NCBI GenBank assembly: GCA_021833625.1
Contig: JAKBEU010000002.1
Location: 124,001-188,000, forward strand
DNA length: 64,000 nt
Direction: 5' to 3'
From: a bacterium
GTDB lineage: Bacteria > Patescibacteriota > Microgenomatia > UBA1406 > GWC2-37-13
Below are positions 34,332 to 42,547 of the stretch, piece by piece (position 1 is the first letter of the stretch; each line of letters begins with the position of its first letter). Below the pieces are notes generated by a model, which saw only the letters and a program-made list of their open reading frames with translations, had not been told where the DNA came from and ran no database searches. A program made the translations under genes and the position numbers.

Positions 34332-35690
34332 TTATTTAAGTAATAAATTATTAATTGAACTGGTAAATAACACATTCTGTTTTTCCCACCAATTAAAAAA
34401 CGTGTCCGCCTCTTTCATTTTTTTTTCAAGTCCCAGATTTCCCGTACTGCCACTGTGGGAGGCTTGCTTTAACACCAATACCGGATCCTTATCCTGAACG
34501 GTTTCCATATGAGACCCGATCTGTTTATACGCATCTCGAAAAGACATGCCTTTTGCGGTAACTAAGTCATATGCGGCGTGCGTTGCATATAATTCTTTGG
34601 TGCACGCTTTTTTTAATACTTCACTATTTGGGACTATCTGGGAAATAGTGATATCAAGTATGTTAAGCGTCTGTTTTGCGATTTCCACACTGTCCATGAA
34701 ATACTTTTTTGTCTGCGCAAAGTCACCGTTATAACCGCTTGGCAATCCTGTACAAAGGGTCGCAACCATCTGTTGATGTCCGATAACCACGTGGGCTTTT
34801 GCTCTCATATTCTCCATGGCATCAAGGTTCTGTTTTTGAGGCATGATGCTTGATCCGGTATAGAATGATTTGTCTATGGAAAAATAGTTAAATTCACTCG
34901 TTGTAAAAAGCAACAGATCACTTGCAAACTTTGATGCGGTAATCATTATCTGCACAAGGGACTGTAAAATGGCAAGCTCCGTCTTCGGGCGGGATGCCTG
35001 ACTGTAGGGTGAGTTGTTCACAATACTTGGAAATCCCAGAAGGGATGCCGTGAATTCTCGGTCAAGGGCTAGCGGAACTCCATATGCGGCTCCTGACCCA
35101 AGCGGCGACTGGTCGTTTAGCATATATGCCGATTTGAGCAACAACACATCATCCATGAGACTTTCCATAAAACTACCCATCCACATGCCAACCGATGACG
35201 GCATCGCCTTTTGCAAATGGGTATATCCCGGCATGGGGACGTACTCATATTTTTTTGCGACGGTATATATCGTGTGGACAGTTTTTTGCACGCTTTCGGC
35301 AAGCGATAACAATTCCTGTTTTGCATACAGTCTCATATCAAGCGCCACCTGGTCGTTTCGGGATCGTCCCGTATGTAACTTTTTTCCCGGTTCTCCCACC
35401 TTGTCTATAAGGTATGCCTCAACTTTTGTATGAACATCCTCGTCCTTAGTCTGTACGATAAATTTACCTTTTTCATACACTTTTATAACCTGTAGAAGTG
35501 CACCGTGCAGTGTTTGCGCTTCTTTGGCAGAAATGATTTTCATTTTTTCAAGCTGCGCCAAATGAGCCAGTGACCCCAAGACATCAAAAAGCACCAGCTT
35601 ATTGTCATACTCGACTCCTTCCGCAAAACAATACGACTCAATGGCTGTGTTGGTTTTCGCTGTACTTTGTTTTTCCCAAATTTTTTTCAT
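34332..35690 (-). CDS. argH: argininosuccinate lyase
   Basis: This is the last step of arginine synthesis, splitting argininosuccinate into arginine and fumarate. The 452-residue protein belongs to the fumarase/aspartase superfamily with the signature GSSIMPQKQN near residue 278, HTGRSRNDQ near 101 and GYTHLQKAMPSS near 149. It is the first structural gene of the operon argH - argG - argS - PP-loop enzyme. An intrinsic terminator hairpin ends 27 bases before its ATG, so transcription must pass an attenuator to reach it. I see no Shine-Dalgarno sequence. Confidence 0.96.
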   Translation of the reverse strand: MKKIWEKQSTAKTNTAIESYCFAEGVEYDNKLVLFDVLGSLAHLAQLEKMKIISAKEAQTLHGALLQVIKVYEKGKFIVQTKDEDVHTKVEAYLIDKVGEPGKKLHTGRSRNDQVALDMRLYAKQELLSLAESVQKTVHTIYTVAKKYEYVPMPGYTHLQKAMPSSVGMWMGSFMESLMDDVLLLKSAYMLNDQSPLGSGAAYGVPLALDREFTASLLGFPSIVNNSPYSQASRPKTELAILQSLVQIMITASKFASDLLLFTTSEFNYFSIDKSFYTGSSIMPQKQNLDAMENMRAKAHVVIGHQQMVATLCTGLPSGYNGDFAQTKKYFMDSVEIAKQTLNILDITISQIVPNSEVLKKACTKELYATHAAYDLVTAKGMSFRDAYKQIGSHMETVQDKDPVLVLKQASHSGSTGNLGLEKKMKEADTFFNWWEKQNVLFTSSINNLLLK

Positions 35691-35716
35691 AAGTTAAATA
35701 AAATTAGTAATGAGCC

Positions 35717-35747
35717 AAAAAAAATCCCCCGTTTCTTACTTCGGGGG
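35717..35747 (-). terminator. attenuator terminator of the argH operon
   Basis: Read on the minus strand, CCCCCG (35747-35742), a 10-base loop, CGGGGG (35731-35726), one A and eight U form an intrinsic terminator. It lies between the leader peptide and argH, where it would stop transcription before the operon unless the competing helix forms. Confidence 0.85.
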
Positions 35748-35839
35748 TAGGGTAATTCGCTTAAAGAAAGTTTTTATGCCACACGGCACCTATTACCCCA
35801 CCTGGAGGTTCGCCTTGAAGCGCTGGACTGGAATAATAG
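35746..35839 (-). promoter_or_regulatory. competing leader helices (anti-antiterminator and antiterminator)
   Basis: Two helices share one strand. Helix A pairs 35839-35830 with 35799-35790 (10 bp, two G-U pairs). Helix B pairs 35802-35792 with 35756-35746 (11 bp, one G-U pair). Helix B uses the arm 35799-35792 of helix A and two bases (35747 and 35746) of the terminator stem. Helix A therefore favours termination and helix B disfavours it. The overlap of B with the terminator is short, which is the weakest part of the model; a shifted pairing of 35799-35795 with 35748-35744 would overlap it by four. Confidence 0.65.
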
Positions 35840-35848
35840 ATGTAACAT
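35774..35848 (-). CDS. arginine-rich leader peptide of the argH operon (24 aa)
   Basis: An ATG 11 bases after the -10 box opens a 24-codon frame ending in TAA at 35774. Arginine occupies residues 12, 13, 16, 20 and 22 (codons AGG, CGA, AGG, AGG, CGU), so five of eleven residues in that stretch are Arg, and the pair at 12-13 comes first. A ribosome paused at residue 12 would cover the region just before helix B and leave helix B free to form. A ribosome reaching the stop would cover part of it. This is the layout of known amino-acid attenuators. No Shine-Dalgarno sequence is seen, in line with the leaderless style of this genome. Confidence 0.68.
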   Translation of the reverse strand: MLHLLFQSSASRRTSRWGNRCRVA

Positions 35849-35859
35849 ACTTAAGTACC

Positions 35860-35868
35860 ATTATATCA
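35860..35868 (-). promoter_or_regulatory. extended -10 promoter of the argH leader
   Basis: TGATATAAT on the minus strand (35868-35860) is a perfect extended -10 element, with a weak -35 (TTTTCT) 17 bases upstream. The transcript should start near 35853, about 5 bases before the leader peptide ATG. Confidence 0.75.
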
Positions 35869-35917
35869 CCCTTTTTCCCGTTAGAAAAGGAATTTTGAGA
35901 ATTGGAGGGGGAAGCAC

Positions 35918-35946
35918 TTGTGATAAAAGAGGTAAGGAACTACAAT
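35918..35946 (+). promoter_or_regulatory. promoter of the PEGA gene
   Basis: TTGTGA (35918-35923), a 17-base spacer and TACAAT (35941-35946) end 9 bases before the ATG at 35956. It is divergent from the argH leader promoter. Confidence 0.7.
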
Positions 35947-35955
35947 AGTATCAAT

Positions 35956-36816
35956 ATGAAAGGGAAGCTTAAATTCATAGGCATTCTGTGCATCGCCTTT
36001 GGCGTGTTTGTCGTCATCCGCCTTGTTGTTGATTTAAATTCAAAAAAAGAAGGACAGCTTCGGGTTTTTTCTCATCCGGGAGCCGCGGTTTTTATCGATA
36101 ATACAATGAAGGGAAATACGCCATATGACAATTCTCTGAAAGAGGGAGAGTATCTTTTAAAAGTTATCCCCGACAGTGTGGCAACCCAGGCGGCATCATG
36201 GCAGCGAAAAATAACGATTCTTACCAATACTCTGACGGTTGTCGATACTCAGCTTGAAAGTACGGATGTCGCATCGTCTGCCGAAGTATATTGGCTTTCA
36301 CAAAACAAGGGTTTTGGAACAGGAAAGGAAAGTAATCTGTCGATAGAGACGGAACCTTCGGGTGCACTTGTTTATTTGGATAATGATGAAAAGGGTATCT
36401 CCCCACTTGTTCTTTCGAAGCTTACTCCCGGAAACCATGAGCTTTCCATCTTTATGCCGGGATTTGCACGGCGGACAAAAAAAATAAATCTTAATCCGGG
36501 ATACCAGCTGAACGGTTTTGTTAAACTTCCGATAGATCCAAGCCAGGCTCCCAAGTATCAGCAGATAGAAAACCCGAATCTCGCAACACCCGCAGCAGTG
36601 CTGTCCACTCAAAGCAGTGCCTCAGTTACCATTCTGGATACTCCGACAGGATGGCTGCGCGTAAGGGAGGAGCCGACCCTTAACGCCTCAGAATCAGGCA
36701 GAGTTAACCCCGGACAGATTTTCCCATTGACCGGGGAAGAAGACGGGTGGTACAAAATAAAATTCGAGACAACAAAAGAAGGGTGGATATCTTCAGAATA
36801 CGCAACGAAAAAATAA
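35956..36816 (+). CDS. membrane-anchored protein with two PEGA domains and an SH3-like domain
   Basis: The 286-residue protein has an N-terminal anchor (residues 6-25), a first PEGA-type beta domain (about 33-97, VFSHPGAAVFIDNTMKGNTP) and a second one (about 124-190, IETEPSGALVYLDNDEKGIS). A Ser/Ala/Pro linker and a C-terminal bacterial SH3-like domain (about 222-286, GWLRVREEPTLNASESGRVN) follow. This is a surface protein that probably binds glycan or wall; no enzyme motif is seen. The start at 35956 is set by the promoter, against an in-frame GTG/ATG region from 35902. It ends immediately next to the convergent glycosyltransferase. Confidence 0.82.
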   Translation: MKGKLKFIGILCIAFGVFVVIRLVVDLNSKKEGQLRVFSHPGAAVFIDNTMKGNTPYDNSLKEGEYLLKVIPDSVATQAASWQRKITILTNTLTVVDTQLESTDVASSAEVYWLSQNKGFGTGKESNLSIETEPSGALVYLDNDEKGISPLVLSKLTPGNHELSIFMPGFARRTKKINLNPGYQLNGFVKLPIDPSQAPKYQQIENPNLATPAAVLSTQSSASVTILDTPTGWLRVREEPTLNASESGRVNPGQIFPLTGEEDGWYKIKFETTKEGWISSEYATKK

Positions 36817-37950
36817 TTACTTCTTCCAGATTACTTTGTTATATAAGACGTAAGAGTAAGGAATAATGACAAAGGCAATAATAAGCACTTTATAAATAAT
36901 CCAGGATGAAAGTGTTATTACTCCGAGGGAAATAAGTTTATCTCCAAATAAATTCAACAGTAAAGCAAGTCCTCCAACTTGAATGAGGATTGACCCGGAG
37001 GATACAAGATTAAACATTACAAACTTTTTGAGATATCCAAACACTCCTCCGACGATTTTTTTCTCCTTGAAACTCCAGAAATTATTTATGAAAAAATTGA
37101 ACACTATGGCAATCTCCGCGCTCAACATGTTTGCGGTTGTTTTTATGATATGAAAAAGATTGATAAACAGAAAGGCAAATCCGAAATCAACGACAAATCC
37201 CAAAAGTCCGGTAATGACAAACTTTATAAATGACGAATGGGTAAATACATAAAGAAGCATTTGGGAGATATACTGAACAGAATCTATTTTTGATTCTCCT
37301 TCGGTCCTGTCAATAAAATTAATGGGGATTTCTCGTATAATTGCCTTTTTGTTGTATGCAAAATCGAGGAAAGCAATCTGAAAAACATACCCCGAATAGT
37401 TTTTAATATGATCAAGAGATTCTTTCACCACCCAACTTTTTATCGCCCGAAATCCGTTTGTCCAATCGGTAACATTAAGGCGCATGAATCCAAGCCGCAC
37501 GATTAAGTTGCCGCAGACTGAGAATATCTTGCGGTGAAGGCCCCAGTTAGAAGGAATTGATCCACCCTTTATATAGCGTGAGCCGATAACAAAGTCCGCA
37601 CCCTTTTCGATTTTTTCCAAAAAAAGAGGAATGTCTTTAGGATTGTGTGATAAGTCTGCGTCCATCTCAAAAAAGACATACGGATTTAAGCTATTCATCA
37701 CTTCCGTAAATCCGTGTACATATGCTTTCCCCAGTCCCTCTTTTTTTGAATGAATGAGGTGAAGATTCTGATGTATTTTAAGAAGTTCCGTTACTTCATC
37801 CGCCGTTTTGTCCGGGGAATCGCTGTCCACGATAACCACATGTATCTCCCATTTCGAAACAGATTTTGAAATGGAAAAAATAGTTTCAACAAGTTTTTTT
37901 ATATTTCCTGCTTCGTTGTATGTGGGAATGATTATTGCGGCTTTTTTCAT
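36817..37950 (-). CDS. dolichol-phosphate mannosyltransferase-like GT2 with GtrA domain
   Basis: The N-terminal 235 residues form a GT-A glycosyltransferase (AAIIIPTYNEAGNIKKLVE, DSDSPDKTADE, FFEMDADLSHNPKDI) close to polyprenyl-phosphate mannosyltransferases. The C-terminal part (about 240-377) has four membrane segments of the GtrA type, thought to flip polyprenyl-linked sugars. The fusion supplies lipid-linked hexose to membrane GT-C enzymes such as the gene at 45132-46460. It is the last gene of the sugar operon that starts at 42052 and overlaps the previous gene by 4 bases. Confidence 0.9.
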   Translation of the reverse strand: MKKAAIIIPTYNEAGNIKKLVETIFSISKSVSKWEIHVVIVDSDSPDKTADEVTELLKIHQNLHLIHSKKEGLGKAYVHGFTEVMNSLNPYVFFEMDADLSHNPKDIPLFLEKIEKGADFVIGSRYIKGGSIPSNWGLHRKIFSVCGNLIVRLGFMRLNVTDWTNGFRAIKSWVVKESLDHIKNYSGYVFQIAFLDFAYNKKAIIREIPINFIDRTEGESKIDSVQYISQMLLYVFTHSSFIKFVITGLLGFVVDFGFAFLFINLFHIIKTTANMLSAEIAIVFNFFINNFWSFKEKKIVGGVFGYLKKFVMFNLVSSGSILIQVGGLALLLNLFGDKLISLGVITLSSWIIYKVLIIAFVIIPYSYVLYNKVIWKK

Positions 37951-38900
37951 ATTTTTGTTTTTAAATAATCTATGGTTTTTGTTAACCCTTCAGTCAATGA
38001 TATTTTCGGTTCCCAATTGAGCAATGACTTTGCTTTCGTGATATCCGCCTTCCGCTTCAGCGGATCATCCTGCGGGATTTTTTCGGAAAAGACGATTTCG
38101 CTTTTGGAATGTGCAAGTTCAGCAACTGTTTGGGCAAATTCATATACCGAATGTTCTTCGGTGTTTCCGATATTGACAACCTCTCCGGATGTTTTCGGAT
38201 AAAACATTAGTCTACATAATCCTTCAACGGTATCGTCAACAAAGCAAAGTGAGCGCGTTTGTTTTCCGTCGCCAAACACGGGTATGGGCTCGTTTTTTAA
38301 CGCGTGTTCGATAAACGAAATAATCATCCGTTTATCGATAAGCTGCATGAAAGGGCCGTATGTGTTGAAGATACGGGCAATTCGGGCATCCAGTTTTTTT
38401 ACGCGGATAAAATAAGAGACGAGTGTTTCCCCAAACCGTTTTGCTTCGTCGTAGACGGAACGGGGACCAATGGTCGATACGTTGCCTAAATATGTTTCGC
38501 TCTGAGGATGTTGAAGCGGGTTTCCATATATTTCCGACGTTGATGCGAACAGGAATTTCGCATTATTTTTTTCGGAAAATTTGAGCAACTCCAAAGTCCC
38601 GACGGTGTTAACGAGCATTGTCTCCATAGGGAGCGCATGGTAGCTAAGCGGACTATGATGGTTGGGAGAGGCAGGTGAGGCAAGGTGAAACACTGCTTCA
38701 GCGGAAACGCTGATAGGGAGCGGATCAACTACATTGTGATTGAGAAACGTAAAGTGGGAATTGTCCTCAATATCTTTGAGGTTGTCTTTGTTCCCGGTCA
38801 GTAAGTTGTCAACACAAATGACATCATTCCCTTCATTCAAAAGTTTTTTGCACAAATGTGATCCGATGAAACCGGCTCCTCCTGCTATAAGTATTCGCAT
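37947..38900 (-). CDS. UDP-glucuronate decarboxylase (UDP-xylose synthase)
   Basis: This extended SDR enzyme of 317 residues has the NAD site GGAGFIGSHL, the Uxs-specific HLASPASPNHHSPL, STSEIYGNPLQHPQSE, the catalytic YDEAK and RIFNTYGPFMQLID. It turns UDP-glucuronate into UDP-xylose. The start at 38900 begins right at the Rossmann fold, 4 bases after the ugd stop. The upstream enzyme makes its substrate, which supports the call. Confidence 0.88.
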   Translation of the reverse strand: MRILIAGGAGFIGSHLCKKLLNEGNDVICVDNLLTGNKDNLKDIEDNSHFTFLNHNVVDPLPISVSAEAVFHLASPASPNHHSPLSYHALPMETMLVNTVGTLELLKFSEKNNAKFLFASTSEIYGNPLQHPQSETYLGNVSTIGPRSVYDEAKRFGETLVSYFIRVKKLDARIARIFNTYGPFMQLIDKRMIISFIEHALKNEPIPVFGDGKQTRSLCFVDDTVEGLCRLMFYPKTSGEVVNIGNTEEHSVYEFAQTVAELAHSKSEIVFSEKIPQDDPLKRKADITKAKSLLNWEPKISLTEGLTKTIDYLKTKI

Positions 38901-38904
38901 ACCG

Positions 38905-40209
38905 TTATTTTTCTGAAACAGTTGCCCGTCCTGTTGAAATGTATATAAATCCAAAATCCTTCATTGTCTGTGGGTCATAAATATTTCTTCCGTCAAAAAT
39001 CATCGGATGTTTCATGAGCTTTTTTACTTTTTGTAAATCAACGTTTTTGAACTCATTCCAATCGGTGATAATGACAAGAGCGTCGGCATTCTTTATTGCT
39101 TCATAAGAATTTTTCGCATAGACGATTTTATCCCCAAAAATCCGCTTGATATTTTTTGCTCCTTCCTGATCGTAAACGGAAAGGGAATATCCTTTTTCAA
39201 CAAGAGCCCTTATTATGTCAACCGATGGAGCAAATCGAATGTCATCAGTGTTGGGTTTAAAGCTTAGTCCCCAAACCGCAATGTTTTTTCCCTTGGCCTG
39301 AGATAAAATCTTTTGCAGCATGTTTGTCCTTGCCTGCTCATTAATATTGTCAACTGCCTCAAGAAGCGTGGTATCAATACCGATATGTTTCCCGGTTGAG
39401 ATGAGCGCCTTTACGTCTTTCGGAAAACAGGAGCCGCCGTATCCGACGCCCGGATCCATGAAGATGCGCCCAATGCGTTTATCAAAACCGACTGCATCCA
39501 TTACCATTTCCACATTTGCACCCGTTTTTTCACAGTAAAAAGAAATAAGGTTTGCAAATGATATTTTCATTGCAAGGACGGAATTTGACGTATATTTAAT
39601 AAGCTCTGCGGATGCAAGATCGGTAACGACTTTTTTCCCCGTAATGGGAGCATGAATTTTAAGAAGCAGATCAATGGCTTTTTGTGATGAGGAACCGATT
39701 ACCACGCGGTCTGCTTCAAACGTATCGTGCAGTGCGCTCCCTTCCCGCAAAAATTCAGGACAGGAGGCAACGGCAAATTCGGCCTTTTTATTTTTGCACT
39801 TTTCGATTATTCCTTTAATCATTAAATTTGTCCCGACGGGAACGGTACTTTTGCAGGAAACAACGGTAAATTTATTTGATAGGTGTTTCCCTATTTTCTC
39901 CGCAACCGCAAGGACGGTTGACAAGTCCGCTTCTCCGTCTGCTTTGGGAGGAGTTCCGACGGTGATGAATACGATTTCCGATGAAGAGATTGCTTGCCCG
40001 TATTCCGTTGTGAATTTCAACCTTCCTGCCTTATTGTTTTTTTGAAGAACTTCGGCAAGACCCGGTTCATAGATAATAGGGTCACCATTTTTTAATCTTT
40101 CCAGTTTCTCAGGAGTATGTCCGACAACATATACGGTATTGCCAAAATCGGCAAACGCACAGGCAGATACAAGTCCTACATATCCGTGTCCAACTATTGT
40201 TATTGTCAT
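38905..40209 (-). CDS. ugd: UDP-glucose 6-dehydrogenase
   Basis: The enzyme oxidises UDP-glucose to UDP-glucuronate. The 434-residue protein shows the NAD-binding IVGHGYVGLVSACAFADFG, SCPEFLREGSA, the catalytic Cys in GYGGSCFPKDVKAL near residue 262 and the C-terminal WGLSFKPNTDDIR. It sits between the RmlD-like gene (4-base overlap) and the UDP-xylose synthase gene, so the two-step UDP-sugar route is encoded together. Confidence 0.95.
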   Translation of the reverse strand: MTITIVGHGYVGLVSACAFADFGNTVYVVGHTPEKLERLKNGDPIIYEPGLAEVLQKNNKAGRLKFTTEYGQAISSSEIVFITVGTPPKADGEADLSTVLAVAEKIGKHLSNKFTVVSCKSTVPVGTNLMIKGIIEKCKNKKAEFAVASCPEFLREGSALHDTFEADRVVIGSSSQKAIDLLLKIHAPITGKKVVTDLASAELIKYTSNSVLAMKISFANLISFYCEKTGANVEMVMDAVGFDKRIGRIFMDPGVGYGGSCFPKDVKALISTGKHIGIDTTLLEAVDNINEQARTNMLQKILSQAKGKNIAVWGLSFKPNTDDIRFAPSVDIIRALVEKGYSLSVYDQEGAKNIKRIFGDKIVYAKNSYEAIKNADALVIITDWNEFKNVDLQKVKKLMKHPMIFDGRNIYDPQTMKDFGFIYISTGRATVSEK

Positions 40210-41045
40210 AAGAGATTCAATTGATTTTTAATAATATGTAATCCTTCTTCAAACGAATGCATGGCATAAAACGTATTTTTTTCACTTCTGATATCCGAAT
40301 AACGCGGACCTTTTGGTTTGTTTGCAAAATACTCATCGTATGTCGTTTTTCCGACAAGAGAACCGTTTAGGTTAAACGTTTTCGCAATCGTCTGAGCGAG
40401 TGCAAAAGGGGACATCGCATCTTTTCCGACAAGATGGAATATCTCACGCGAATAATTATTCATCAGGTACTCAAGCCCGTAGGCAATATCGTCGATAAAT
40501 GTGGGAACCATAAGAGAGTCATTCACCATGGTGAGTGCTTTTCCCGCTTCAAGAAGTGTCTTTAGGGTTCTAATAATATCTTTTTTTGGTCCAAATGCGC
40601 TGCGGTACGGATAGGAAATTCGCACTATCATTCCGTCCGTTCCAATTTTTTTTTCACCAGCATATTTTGATGCACCATACGTTGAGATAGGATGAGGAAT
40701 GCTTGTTTCAACATACGGCGGTTTTTCCCCATCAAAAACAAAATCAGTCGAAATATAAATGAATTCTTTTTTTGCGGAATTAACGACATCAAGAATATTT
40801 TGCGTTCCGGTTTCATTTATCTGATATGCCTTCTCTTCTTCGTTCTCTGCTTTCGTATTCGTATATGCTGCCATGTGGAGGACAAGATCATAGGAAAGAC
40901 CATTCAGAACAGAATGAACAGAGTCTTTGTTCGTAATATCCATGTCTTTTGATGCAAGGGGAATGAACTCAAATTTATCGGAAAGAAGTTCGACAACACG
41001 CGAACCAACCAACCCGGTTGCTCCGGTTATAACTATTTTTTTCAT
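40206..41045 (-). CDS. dTDP-4-dehydrorhamnose reductase-like SDR (RmlD-like)
   Basis: The 279-residue SDR has the NADPH site TGATGLVGSRVVELL, the RmlD-like segment VLHMAAYTNTKAENEEEKAY, STDFVFDGEKPPYVE and the catalytic YGASK. Such enzymes reduce a dTDP-4-keto-6-deoxy sugar. Since neither rmlA nor rmlC is in this cluster, the product need not be dTDP-rhamnose. It overlaps ugd by 4 bases and shares one base with the rmlB stop. Confidence 0.82.
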   Translation of the reverse strand: MKKIVITGATGLVGSRVVELLSDKFEFIPLASKDMDITNKDSVHSVLNGLSYDLVLHMAAYTNTKAENEEEKAYQINETGTQNILDVVNSAKKEFIYISTDFVFDGEKPPYVETSIPHPISTYGASKYAGEKKIGTDGMIVRISYPYRSAFGPKKDIIRTLKTLLEAGKALTMVNDSLMVPTFIDDIAYGLEYLMNNYSREIFHLVGKDAMSPFALAQTIAKTFNLNGSLVGKTTYDEYFANKPKGPRYSDIRSEKNTFYAMHSFEEGLHIIKNQLNLL

Positions 41046-42052
41046 TATTTATACTGCGTTTTATAATAATCCTGGTATGCTCCACTTTTGATATTCTTCC
41101 ACCATGTTGTGTTGTCCTTAAACCAATTGATGGTTGCGAGTATTCCTTCCTCAAACGAATGGGAGGGGCTCCACCCTAGTTCATTGTGAATTGTTGTCCA
41201 GTCAATGGCATAGCGTCTGTCGTGTCCTGGGCGATCCTTCACATATTCAATGACTGACTCATCCGCATCCATTCGTGTGATGATATTTTTTATTACTTCG
41301 ATATTGGGAATTGTTCTATCCTGTCCTCCCACCAGATATGTTTTGCCAAGCGTTCCCTTATGGATGATGGCGTCAATGGCCTCGCAGTGATCAACCACAT
41401 ACAACCAATCGCGGACATACAGTCCGTCGCCGTAAACGGGGACTTTCTTGCCTTCAATGATGTTTGTTATAGCAAGCGGAATGAGTTTCTCGGGAAATTG
41501 ATAAGGACCGTAATTATTGGAACAGTTGGAAAGAGTGAATGGGAGACCGTATGTGTCTCCATATGCTCGTACGAGGTGATCTGATGATGCTTTTGAGGCA
41601 GAATAGGGACTGTGGGGATCGTAGGGAGTGTCGTCGGTAAATTTTTTATCCGAATTAAGGGAAAGGGCACCGAATACTTCATCCGTTGAAACATGATGGA
41701 AGCGGGGGATCTTGTTTTTTAAAGCCGCTTCAAGAAGGACATGTGTTCCGACAATATTCGTCTGAATAAAAGGGGAAGCATCAAGTATTGAACGGTCCAC
41801 ATGACTTTCTGCCGCAAAATGGACAATTATGTCAGCACCGTTTGTTTGTGCGTTCACTAATTCTTGATTACAAATATCTCCTTGGACAAATGTGTAGTTT
41901 TGATTTTTTTCGACTTCTTTAAGGTTCTCCAAATTTCCGGCATAGGTCAGTTTGTCGAAGTTGATTATTTTGTCTTCCGGATATTTTTTCATCCAGTACA
42001 AAATAAAGTTTGAACCGATAAACCCAGCGCCTCCCGTGACAAATAGTCTCAT
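41045..42052 (-). CDS. rmlB: dTDP-glucose 4,6-dehydratase
   Basis: The 335-residue enzyme has FVTGGAGFIGSNFILYW, HFAAESHVDRSI, STDEVFGAL, the catalytic YSASKASSDHLVRA and SNNYGPYQFPEKLIPL, all typical of RmlB/RfbB. It makes the dTDP-4-keto-6-deoxyglucose used by the next enzyme. The frame is open to 42085, but the ATG at 42052 has TATAAT ending 7 bases upstream and starts at the Rossmann fold. It is the first gene of the five-gene sugar operon down to 36817. Confidence 0.94.
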   Translation of the reverse strand: MRLFVTGGAGFIGSNFILYWMKKYPEDKIINFDKLTYAGNLENLKEVEKNQNYTFVQGDICNQELVNAQTNGADIIVHFAAESHVDRSILDASPFIQTNIVGTHVLLEAALKNKIPRFHHVSTDEVFGALSLNSDKKFTDDTPYDPHSPYSASKASSDHLVRAYGDTYGLPFTLSNCSNNYGPYQFPEKLIPLAITNIIEGKKVPVYGDGLYVRDWLYVVDHCEAIDAIIHKGTLGKTYLVGGQDRTIPNIEVIKNIITRMDADESVIEYVKDRPGHDRRYAIDWTTIHNELGWSPSHSFEEGILATINWFKDNTTWWKNIKSGAYQDYYKTQYK

Positions 42053-42059
42053 GTAAGTC

Positions 42060-42065
42060 ATTATA
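42060..42065 (-). promoter_or_regulatory. -10 box of the rmlB operon
   Basis: TATAAT on the minus strand ends 7 bases before the rmlB ATG at 42052. The -35 is weak. Confidence 0.6.
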
Positions 42066-42112
42066 ACAAAAAACATCCGCTTCAACCACGGCCAAAATGA
42101 CTCAAGGGGTCT

Positions 42113-42544
42113 TTATGGAAGTCGAAAAAGGAGACGAGGTTGACCGTCTCCATAATAATTTTCTTTCCACTCATTTATGATAAACCCGGCTTTTAGATAG
42201 GTGATTATTGCAGGAGTATTTTTGGGATGGGTAACAAGCCATACTCTTTTACCCTTCACGAGATTCAATGACTCTTTTACTAATTCTCTTCCGTATCCTT
42301 TTCCTTGATACTGGGGCAACACCAACAATTGTTTTATCTCTACTTCGCCATTTTTTTCTATGAATGAAAAACTCCCAATCATTTCGTCTCCTTCGTATGC
42401 AAGATATATTTCAGAACCCGTAAGGTAGGAAATCGTATCTTCCACATTCCGTGCAGGACAATCAAAATCCTTCGTAAATGATTTCACGTCCATTTCAAAC
42501 AGCAACTGTGCTTTTTCTTTAAGAGACGCTTTTTCTATGCGCAT
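42113..42544 (-). CDS. GNAT-family N-acetyltransferase
   Basis: The 143-residue protein has the acetyl-CoA loop of the GNAT fold: IKQLLVLPQYQGKGYGRELV, with the Q/RxxGxG/A pattern as QGKGYG. The acceptor is unknown; the C-terminal YYGDGQPRLLF segment resembles stand-alone GNATs acting on small amines or proteins. It starts 3 bases after miaB and is the last gene of the operon beginning at 45071. Confidence 0.82.
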   Translation of the reverse strand: MRIEKASLKEKAQLLFEMDVKSFTKDFDCPARNVEDTISYLTGSEIYLAYEGDEMIGSFSFIEKNGEVEIKQLLVLPQYQGKGYGRELVKESLNLVKGKRVWLVTHPKNTPAIITYLKAGFIINEWKENYYGDGQPRLLFRLP

Positions 42545-42547
42545 GAA

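Noticed and set aside
35700-35868. T-box or known metabolite riboswitch in the argH leader
   Set aside because: The segment AGGTGCCGTG looks a little like the T-box core, but the UGGN that must pair with the tRNA CCA end is missing and there is no room for a full stem I. I also could not match it to common riboswitch cores. The Arg-rich frame explains the region better.
42066-42112. Terminator after the GNAT gene
   Set aside because: The only candidate stem (CCG/CGG with a 9-base loop before six T) is too weak to support.
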